This document shows positions 1 to 5,181 of a stretch of DNA of 9,205 nucleotides, in pieces (the stretch's first letter is position 1; each line of letters starts with the position of its first letter). The notes under the pieces are model-generated. The model was not told where the DNA came from. It worked only from the letters and a program-made list of their open reading frames with translations, and made no database searches. The DNA is from Desulfovibrio sp. (lineage in GTDB: Bacteria > Desulfobacterota > Desulfovibrionia > Desulfovibrionales > Desulfovibrionaceae). The DNA is taken from the NCBI GenBank assembly GCA_022837365.1, contig JALHHV010000045.1, positions 1 to 9,205 on the forward strand. The letters run 5' to 3'. The position numbers and the translations under genes were made by a program.

Positions 1-674
1 TAGTTGGGGTGGGTGCGCGAAAGGCGGCCCGGCGGGTCGTTCCAGGTCAGCAGGGTCTGCGGCAGCTTGGCCATGGCCACGCCCGCGTCCATCCAGCGCA
101 GCCACAGTTCGTAGTCTTCCGGGAAGGGGCCGTCGGCGTACGCGCCGTGCAGGCCCGGCAGTTCCGCGCGAAACATCACGGAGGGGTGCGCGAAGGGCGA
201 TTCGCGGAAGCGGGCCAGGGCGATGTCCGCGGGGTCCAGCAGGGTGTTGGTCCAGTCCACATGGCGGGCGTAGCCGCCGCAGCGGTGGCGGTCGCCGCCG
301 AAGGCCACGCGGCAGCCCGCCAGGCCGATGTGTGGGTGGGCATCCAGATAAGCGCATTGCAGGGCCAGGCGCTGCGGGTGGCAGGTGTCGTCGGCGTCCA
401 TGCGCGCGATGTACCGGCCGCGCGCAAGGGCAAGACCGTGGTTCAGCGCGGCCACGATGCCGCCGTGGGGGATGCGCGCCGGGCGGATGCGGGCGTCGCG
501 CCCGGCAAAGGCGGTGAGCAGGGCGGGGGTGGCGTCGGTGGAGCCGTCGTCCACGGCCACCACCTCGAAGTCCGCGCCCGTTTGCGCCAGCAGGCTTTCC
601 AGCGTGGCGGGCAGGGTGGCGGCGGCGTTCCAGACGGGCAGCACGACGCTGACGGCGGGACAGGGCTTGGGCAT
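1..674 (-). CDS. Glycosyltransferase family 2 (GT-A fold), 3' end outside window
   Basis: Predicted to transfer a sugar from a nucleotide-sugar donor to a surface glycan such as LPS or an exopolysaccharide; the acceptor cannot be told. The first 224 residues are visible and no stop occurs before the left edge. Residues 8-16 (VSVVLPVWN) form the first strand of the GT-A fold, DDGSTD lies at 42-47, and the metal/nucleotide-binding DxD is D93-A-D95 (RMDADD). The likely catalytic-base ED motif is PEDYELW at 185-191, followed by the usual LSRTHP stretch near 218-223. The ATG at 674 is chosen because it places the SVVLPVWN strand close to the N-terminus as in the family. No convincing Shine-Dalgarno precedes it, so the start is less certain than the function. 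A terminator-like hairpin (700-729) separates it from the upstream thiolase gene on the same strand. Confidence 0.88.
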   Translation of the reverse strand, partial: MPKPCPAVSVVLPVWNAAATLPATLESLLAQTGADFEVVAVDDGSTDATPALLTAFAGRDARIRPARIPHGGIVAALNHGLALARGRYIARMDADDTCHPQRLALQCAYLDAHPHIGLAGCRVAFGGDRHRCGGYARHVDWTNTLLDPADIALARFRESPFAHPSVMFRAELPGLHGAYADGPFPEDYELWLRWMDAGVAMAKLPQTLLTWNDPPGRLSRTHPN

Positions 675-699
675 GGCGGCGCGGGTTGGGGTGAAACAT

Positions 700-729
700 C
701 CGGGAGGGGGAGTCGCCTCCCTCCCCCGG
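700..729 (-). terminator. Probable intrinsic terminator of the thiolase gene
   Basis: A 13-bp stem (700-712 with 717-729, one A-C mismatch, one G-T wobble) encloses a TCGC tetraloop. On the minus strand it starts about 10 nt after the thiolase stop codon and is followed by a short T run (ATGTTTC). The T run is weak, but position and orientation fit. It would also separate the glycosyltransferase from the thiolase transcript. Confidence 0.55.
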
Positions 730-738
730 CGTGCTTTC

Positions 739-1674
739 CTATCCTTCGATTACTGCGTCACCCGCCCCATCCCTCTTGTCGCGCAGGGCGTCGCGGATGC
801 GGCACACCCCGCACACCTCGTTGGAGGTGGGGTAGCCGCAGCGGGTGCAGGGGGTCAGGTCCACGCCGTCCTCGCTGTCGGCGCGGGCGAACACCGGGCG
901 GCCGCGTTCCAGGAAGCCCTGGTAGAAGTCCAGCTTGCGGCCGGGCATTTCTTCTTCCAGGTCGGTCCACAGCTTTTTGTAGAAGGTGAAGCTGGCCCCG
1001 CCGGAGTAGGGGCAGGGCGCGTAGTGGTGCTCGATGCCCATGAGGAAGGCGTAGTTGGCGGTTTCGAATTCCGACAGCCGCCACAGGGGCTTGACCTTGC
1101 GGGCGAAGCCGCCGTCTGCGGCAAGGTCCGGGCCCTGGTCGCTCAGGTAGGCCACGTCCCAGCGCAGGGTGTTGCTGAACAGCCGGGCGATTTCGTCGTC
1201 CAGGTTGTGGCCGGTGGCCAGCACGGTGAAGTTTTCGTCCAGCGCGGTCTTGTTGAAGAAATAGCGCTTGATCTTGCCGCACGCCGAGCACACCGGCCGG
1301 TTCAGCCGGGCCTTCACGTCGGGAATGGCCAGGCCCTCGGCCCCCATTTCCTTCACGATCAGGTTCAGTTCGTGCTTTTGGCAGAAGCGTTCCACCACCC
1401 CGCGCGCGGCGGGAGAGGAGCCGGGAATGGCCAGGTCGATGTGCAGGCCGGTGACGTCGTAGCCCTGCCGCGAAAGTTCCAGCATCAGGCTCAGCGAATC
1501 CTTGCCGCCGGAAAGGGCGACCAGGATGCGGTCGTCATGGGTGAACAGCTTGCGTTCCTTGATGCCGCGCTCCACCTGCCGGGTGAAGAACAGCAGGAAG
1601 CATTCGGCGCAGAAGCCGGTATGGTGGCTGGGCAGGGCGACGACGGCCGTCTCCTTGCAGCGTTTGCATTTCAT
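739..1674 (-). CDS. TtuA/Ncs6-family tRNA 2-thiolation enzyme (PP-loop ATPase)
   Basis: Predicted cytosolic tRNA sulfurtransferase of 311 aa: it adenylates a tRNA base through its PP-loop and inserts sulfur. The N-terminal zinc finger is C3, C6, C22, C25. The PP-loop is SGGKDS at 55-60, and the downstream ATP-site motif TGHNLDDE is at 154-161. Three isolated cysteines, C129, C132 (VCSACG) and C221 (APCPYS), match the [4Fe-4S] ligands of TtuA, which by memory are C130, C133 and C222 in Thermus. The C-terminal zinc finger is C276, C279, C288, C291. Two zinc fingers separate it from TtcA, which makes 2-thiocytidine. The ATG at 1674 follows an AAGGA Shine-Dalgarno (plus strand 1684-1690) and places C3/C6 at the N-terminus; a 63-residue upstream extension lacks family features. 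A ubiquitin-like sulfur carrier is encoded upstream on the same strand. The exact tRNA position modified cannot be read from sequence. Confidence 0.88.
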   Translation of the reverse strand: MKCKRCKETAVVALPSHHTGFCAECFLLFFTRQVERGIKERKLFTHDDRILVALSGGKDSLSLMLELSRQGYDVTGLHIDLAIPGSSPAARGVVERFCQKHELNLIVKEMGAEGLAIPDVKARLNRPVCSACGKIKRYFFNKTALDENFTVLATGHNLDDEIARLFSNTLRWDVAYLSDQGPDLAADGGFARKVKPLWRLSEFETANYAFLMGIEHHYAPCPYSGGASFTFYKKLWTDLEEEMPGRKLDFYQGFLERGRPVFARADSEDGVDLTPCTRCGYPTSNEVCGVCRIRDALRDKRDGAGDAVIEG

Positions 1675-2002
1675 GGCGGGTGATCCTTTCGGGTTGCGGT
1701 GCGTGCGGTGCCTGTCTCGAAAGGCGCCGGCCACAGCCTGGGAAGTGGAAATCGCCGCAAACGGCGGGATTTCGTTCTCTGGCAAGGAAGACGAAGTTTT
1801 TGCGGAGGGAGCGTGCGGCAGCCGTTGCACGAACAACGTGAGTGCTACGGATGGCGACCGCATCGCGCTCTTGTTGTACGTGACCGGAGCAAAAGCGAGC
1901 CTGACGCGCTGCTCTCGATGGCCGTATGGCTCGCGGACTCGCCAACGGCCACGCTTCGCGCCCTTCGGGTCGGTCAGCCAGAGGGCGAAAGCGCGCCGCG
2001 TG
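1675..2002 (-). other. Structured gap between sulfur-carrier and thiolase genes, no gene seen
   Basis: This 328-bp stretch shows no convincing coding region on either strand. By eye it is less GC-rich than its flanks. It holds several inverted repeats: 1748-1773 (GAAATC/GATTTC outside GCCG/CGGC, two-base bulge), 1823-1838 (CGTTG/CAACG), 1919-1951 (TGGCCGT/ACGGCCA, 19-nt loop) and 1952-1993 (a 12-13 bp imperfect stem). If the carrier and thiolase genes are cotranscribed, this is an intercistronic region with substantial folding potential; otherwise it holds the thiolase promoter. No clear sigma-70 -35/-10 pair was found for the thiolase. No known riboswitch class was recognised. Confidence 0.45.
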
Positions 2003-2254
2003 TTATCCGCTTGAAGTGACGATGCGGATCAACAACTCATCATCCGGCAGCACTTCGCGGTCGGGGGTGAGCAGGCCGCCGTCGCGCACGACGATGGCCG
2101 TGGCGGGGCGGATGCCCAGCTTGCGCAGCACCTGCAGCACGGTTTTCTCGCGCGGCATGGTCAGCAACTGTTCCTTGGGTTGCAGGAGCACCGTGATGGT
2201 GCGGGGGACGAACGCGCGGCGTTCGCCGGGTGTGGTTTCCGGGGTGTGTTCCAT
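2003..2254 (-). CDS. ThiS/MoaD/TtuB-like ubiquitin-fold sulfur carrier
   Basis: A small (83 aa) predicted beta-grasp protein. In this family the C-terminal glycine is adenylated by an E1-like enzyme and then carries sulfur as a thiocarboxylate. Residues 18-30 form the first strands, and TVLQVLRKLGIRPATAIVVRDGGLL follows the helix-strand order of ThiS/MoaD, with DDELLIRIV before the tail. It ends S81-S82-G83 instead of the usual Gly-Gly. The start at 2254 is preceded by GGAG with a 7-nt spacer (CGGAGACGGGACATG); an upstream in-frame Met (2308) lacks this and adds 18 atypical residues. The downstream same-strand neighbour is a TtuA-like thiolase, which in thermophiles receives sulfur from the carrier TtuB. 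A carrier role in tRNA thiolation is therefore the best guess; molybdopterin or thiamine synthesis is less supported because no moa/thi genes are nearby. Confidence 0.78.
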   Translation of the reverse strand: MEHTPETTPGERRAFVPRTITVLLQPKEQLLTMPREKTVLQVLRKLGIRPATAIVVRDGGLLTPDREVLPDDELLIRIVTSSG

Positions 2255-2338
2255 GTCCCGTCTCCGGGTGAAGGTTCGGGGGAAGGGCGCGGCCGCAACG
2301 TTTTCCACGGCGGCGCCCGGGCCGCGTACCGGAAGCGC

Positions 2339-2366
2339 ACCATACCCGTTTGCGCCCCGATGGCAA
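2339..2366 (-). promoter_or_regulatory. Candidate sigma-70 promoter for the sulfur-carrier gene
   Basis: On the minus strand TTGCCA (plus 2361-2366; 5 of 6 to consensus -35) is followed after 16 nt by TATGGT (plus 2339-2344; 4 of 6 to -10). Transcription would start near 2331 and give a leader of about 75 nt before the ATG at 2254. It is a motif match only. Confidence 0.45.
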
Positions 2367-2484
2367 GGTGCGGCGCCCTTGCGGCAGGGGCTGCCCGGAG
2401 GGCGTGTACTCCCGGCCCGGCGGCAATGACGGGGGGAACGCGCAGCCCCCCCCGCGCGTGAAGATGCCGCGCCGCCGGGGCGGG

Positions 2485-2514
2485 TTGCTTGTCTTCATCG
2501 CGCGCCTGTACTAT
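2485..2514 (+). promoter_or_regulatory. Candidate sigma-70 promoter for the stand-alone receiver gene
   Basis: TTGCTT (2485-2490) and TACTAT (2509-2514) are separated by 18 nt in an otherwise GC-rich stretch. Initiation near 2521 would give a leader of about 105 nt to the ATG at 2627. With the minus-strand promoter at 2339-2366, this makes 2255-2626 a divergent promoter region; nothing else was recognised in that 372-bp gap apart from a leader hairpin. Confidence 0.5.
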
Positions 2515-2530
2515 TCTCTGCAAAGGTGCG

Positions 2531-2583
2531 GGGACAGCACGCCGCCCGCGCGCCCATGCGCCAATGTGGCGGCGCGGCGTCCC
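2531..2583 (+). other. Leader hairpin upstream of the receiver gene
   Basis: ACGCCGC (2539-2545) pairs perfectly with GCGGCGT (2574-2580). GGG at 2531-2533 can close onto CCC at 2581-2583 across a small bulge. It lies between the predicted transcription start (about 2521) and the Shine-Dalgarno (2616-2623). There is no T run, so it is not a terminator. It could stabilise the 5' end or simply reflect high GC. Confidence 0.3.
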
Positions 2584-2626
2584 GCAGGCCCCTTCCCCCA
2601 GCGTTCCGAGCCTTCGGAGGTGAACC

Positions 2627-2995
2627 ATGTCGGCCAAGAAGATCCTTGTCGTGGACGATGAAAAGCACATCCGCATGCTGTACCAGGAAGAGCTGGAGAG
2701 CGAAGGCTACACCGTGGCCGTGTCCGACGGGCGCGAACCCATCCTCGACGTGGTGGCGCGCGAAAAGCCCCTGGTGGTGGTGCTCGACATCAAGCTGGGG
2801 CCGGACATCTCCGGCCTGGACCTGTTGCAGGAAATCCGCCGGGGCGACCCCACCCTGCCGGTCATCCTGTCCACCGCCTACGATTCCTTCCAGCACGACC
2901 TGAAGTCGGTGGTGGCGGACTACTACGTGGTCAAGTCCGTGGACCTCACGGAACTGAAGGCCAAGGTGGCCCTCGCCATCGAAAAGCGCCCCTGA
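2627..2995 (+). CDS. Stand-alone CheY-like response regulator receiver
   Basis: A 122-residue protein that is only a receiver domain, with no DNA-binding or enzymatic output. It presumably acts by protein-protein contact or as a phosphorelay intermediate in the cytosol. The acidic pocket is D10-D11, the phosphoacceptor D54 (VVVLDIKLG), the switch residue T83 (ILSTA), the aromatic switch Y100, and the conserved Lys K103 (VVKS). The start is set by a strong Shine-Dalgarno (GGAGGTGA, 2616-2623) four bases before the ATG. It has its own candidate sigma-70 promoter. The next gene, a sensor kinase on the same strand, starts 365 bp later behind a different (sigma-54-type) promoter. They may interact but are probably not one simple operon. 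The partner kinase cannot be assigned from sequence. Confidence 0.92.
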   Translation: MSAKKILVVDDEKHIRMLYQEELESEGYTVAVSDGREPILDVVAREKPLVVVLDIKLGPDISGLDLLQEIRRGDPTLPVILSTAYDSFQHDLKSVVADYYVVKSVDLTELKAKVALAIEKRP

Positions 2996-3087
2996 CGCTT
3001 CACCTCTCTTTCCGCGCCCCGTCCCGCCCTATCCGGCCCGCCCCGCGCTGGCCCGTGGCGGTGCGTCCGCGCCATTCTTCGCGCAGG

Positions 3088-3103
3088 TGGCATGCCCCTT
3101 GCT
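3088..3103 (+). promoter_or_regulatory. Sigma-54 (RpoN) -24/-12 promoter
   Basis: TGGCATGCCCCTTGCT matches the RpoN consensus TGGCACGN4TTGCW at every defined position except the sixth (T for C). The invariant GG (3089-3090) and GC (3101-3102) are exactly 10 nt apart. Initiation is expected about 12 nt after the GC, near 3114, giving a leader of about 245 nt to the sensor kinase ATG. RpoN promoters need an AAA+ activator; none is encoded in this window, and no enhancer site was recognised upstream. Confidence 0.72.
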
Positions 3104-3128
3104 TTTGTCCCTTGGGGCGGGCTCCGGC

Positions 3129-3148
3129 TTGCGCGATATTGCGCGATA
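3129..3148 (+). repeat. Perfect tandem decamer (2 x TTGCGCGATA)
   Basis: The 10-bp unit TTGCGCGATA occurs twice head-to-tail without a spacer. One unit is about one helical turn, so two identical faces would be presented on the same side of the DNA. It lies just downstream of the start predicted for the sigma-54 promoter, where a bound protein would block transcription. It might be a repressor site or chance. Confidence 0.75.
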
Positions 3149-3360
3149 GCCGTGCGCCGTGCGGCCGACACGCGGATTGCGTGCCGCGTGCGCCTGCCCG
3201 TGCCGTCCGGCGCGGCCCGCCCCGTTTTTGAGCCTTCGTCCCAGGCCCGCCAGGCGCCCGGCAACCGTCTGGCGGACGCGGGCGGGGTGTTGTATCGCGC
3301 CGTCCGCGCATCCGGCGGCCCGGAGCGTCGCGCCGCCCCGCGCCAACCACAGAGGTGCCC

Positions 3361-5181
3361 ATGCCAGACTCCCTGTTCCCTGTCGGCCGCCGCGTCGCGC
3401 TGAACCGGCTCATCTACATGGGCATCCTGGTGGCGTCGGTGCTGCCGCTGGTGCTGATTCTGGGGGTCATGAACCTGCATCTGGGGGTGTCGTTCCGCGA
3501 GATGGTCTTCGGCCAGGCGCGCGAAATCGCCGACCGACACAGCCAGAAGATCGACGACTTCCTGCACGAACGCCTGGCCAGCGTGCAGATGCTGGTGGAG
3601 GCGCAGGGCGCGGGCCTGCTGGACCCGGCCAACCTCAACCGCAAGCTGGAAGCCCTGCGCAGCGCCTACGGCGGGGTGTACGTGGACCTCGGCATGGTGG
3701 ACGATGGCGGCATCCAGCGGGTGTACGCCGGACCCCACCGCCTGGAAGGCACGGACTATTCCCGTGGGGACTGGTTCCTCCAGGCCGGCGCGCGCGACGT
3801 GTTCGTCAGCGACGTGTTTCTGGGGGTGCGCAAGTCGCCCCATTTCATCGTGGCCGTGAAGCTGAAGGTGGACGGCAGGTCCTGGATCCTGCGCTCCACC
3901 ATCGATTTCGCCAGCTTCGTCTCGCTGGTGGAGGACATCCGCGTGGGGTCCACCGGCCAGGCCTGCATCATCAACCGCAGCGGGGAATTCCAGACCTCCG
4001 GCGGCCGCCATGCGCCGGGCGACGGCACCCAACTGGCGGAGTTCGCCCGCCGGGTGTTCGGCGGCGGCATCGCGGGCATGGAGCAGGAGCGAGCCTTCGA
4101 GGAAGGCGACATGCTCTACGCCATGTCGCGCCTGAAGGGCGGCGACTGGGTGCTGGTCTTCCAGCAGTCCTCGCGCGAGGCGTTGCAGGGCCTGCACGCG
4201 GCGCAGCGCACCCTGTTCCTGGTGCTGGGGCTGGCCTCCATCGCGGTGCTGGTGCTGGGCATGTTCCTGGCCCAGCGCATCATCGAGCGCATCGACGGCC
4301 TGGAACGCGAGATGGCCGCCCTCAACGCCCAGGTGGTGGAGGCGGGCAAGCTGTCCGCCCTGGGCGAGATGGCGGCGGGCATCGCCCACGAGATCAACAA
4401 CCCCGTGGCCATCATGATGGAGGAGGCGGGCTGGATAGAGGACGTGCTGGGCGAATTGCAGGAGCAGGACGCCGTGCGCGAGATAGGCGACAGCGCCCGG
4501 CAGATCCGCACCCAGGGTGTGCGCTGCCGCGACATCACCCACAAGTTGCTCAGCTTCGCCCGCCGCTCCGACCGCGAGGTGCACGCGGTGGACATCAATG
4601 CCATGGTCACCGAGATGGTGGAGCTTTCCGGCCAGAAGGCGCGCACCGTCAGCGTGCACGTGGTGGTGGCCCTTGCCGAGGGGTTGCCGCCGGTGGCCGC
4701 CTCGCCCTCCGAATTGCAGCAGGTGTTCCTGAACCTGTTCAATAACGCCTTCGACGCCATGGAAGGTTCCGGCGGCACCCTGAAGGTGGCCACCCTGATG
4801 AGCGACGGCGGCATGGTGGCCGTGAACGTGGCCGACACCGGCCCCGGCATGCCGGAAGCCATCCTGCAACGCATCTACGACCCGTTCTTCACCACCAAGC
4901 CGGTGGGCAAGGGGACGGGGCTCGGGCTGTCCATCTGCTACGGCATCGTCAACAAGATGGGCGGCGAGATAAAGGTCAGCAGCATCGTGGGGGTGGGCAC
5001 CACCTTCCAGGTGCTGCTGCCGCCGTACGACCCCGCGGTGCATGCGGCGCAGGCCGCGCAGGGCGCCGGACGGCTGGCGGGCGGGGAGCGCACGGCCTTC
5101 TGCCCCGCGCCGCGCGCCATGGTCCAGACCGCCGCGAACCACAAGGCCTCCGGCAGCGGGGCCACGGAGGATAGTGCATGA
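3361..5181 (+). CDS. Membrane sensor histidine kinase with extracytoplasmic Cache domain
   Basis: A 606-aa predicted inner-membrane kinase. TM1 spans about 17-37 and TM2 about 285-306. Between them, residues 40-280 form a periplasmic Cache-like sensor (DYSRGDWFLQA and DVFVSDVFLGV are typical dCache stretches); the ligand is unknown. After TM2 there is no clear HAMP, only a short coiled-coil-like linker. HisKA carries the phosphoacceptor H343 in AAGIAHEINNP. The ATPase domain has the N-box at N461-N462, the G1 box D492-T-G-P-G496, the F box DPFFTTK and the G2 box GKGTGLGLS at 516-524. A 45-residue Ala/Gly-rich tail follows the domain. The HEINNP H-box and overall layout resemble NtrB-like kinases. 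The ATG at 3361 follows GAGG (3352-3355) with a 5-nt spacer; an in-frame GTG at 3355 is less likely. The stop overlaps the next gene's start (ATGA, 5178-5181), implying translational coupling. A sigma-54-type promoter lies upstream. Confidence 0.93.
   Translation: MPDSLFPVGRRVALNRLIYMGILVASVLPLVLILGVMNLHLGVSFREMVFGQAREIADRHSQKIDDFLHERLASVQMLVEAQGAGLLDPANLNRKLEALRSAYGGVYVDLGMVDDGGIQRVYAGPHRLEGTDYSRGDWFLQAGARDVFVSDVFLGVRKSPHFIVAVKLKVDGRSWILRSTIDFASFVSLVEDIRVGSTGQACIINRSGEFQTSGGRHAPGDGTQLAEFARRVFGGGIAGMEQERAFEEGDMLYAMSRLKGGDWVLVFQQSSREALQGLHAAQRTLFLVLGLASIAVLVLGMFLAQRIIERIDGLEREMAALNAQVVEAGKLSALGEMAAGIAHEINNPVAIMMEEAGWIEDVLGELQEQDAVREIGDSARQIRTQGVRCRDITHKLLSFARRSDREVHAVDINAMVTEMVELSGQKARTVSVHVVVALAEGLPPVAASPSELQQVFLNLFNNAFDAMEGSGGTLKVATLMSDGGMVAVNVADTGPGMPEAILQRIYDPFFTTKPVGKGTGLGLSICYGIVNKMGGEIKVSSIVGVGTTFQVLLPPYDPAVHAAQAAQGAGRLAGGERTAFCPAPRAMVQTAANHKASGSGATEDSA

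Larger units (their letters stand above)
2996..3360 (+). other. Gap upstream of the sensor kinase, regulatory, no gene seen
   Basis: A 365-bp stretch without a supported gene. It contains a sigma-54-type promoter (3088-3103), a perfect tandem decamer (3129-3148) and a T5 run at 3225-3229 whose upstream pairing is too poor to call a terminator. The kinase Shine-Dalgarno (AGAGG, 3351-3355) lies at its right end. No clear terminator for the stand-alone receiver gene was found in its left part. Confidence 0.5.

Noticed and set aside
385..1683. 432-codon plus-strand frame across the glycosyltransferase and thiolase genes
   Set aside because: It lies antisense to two genes with clear catalytic motifs and shows no recognisable domain.
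1675..1863. N-terminal extension of the thiolase to an upstream ATG at 1863
   Set aside because: The extension lacks family sequence; the ATG at 1674 has a good Shine-Dalgarno and puts the zinc finger at the usual N-terminal position.
3190..3229. Attenuator ending at the T5 run in the kinase leader
   Set aside because: The only nearby stem (GCGCC/GGCGC) is not adjacent to the T run and has a long loop.
2923..5142. 739-codon open frame on the minus strand opposite the sensor kinase
   Set aside because: It is antisense to a well-supported kinase, is rich in His, Ala, Gly and Arg without domain motifs, and arises from strong GC third-position bias.
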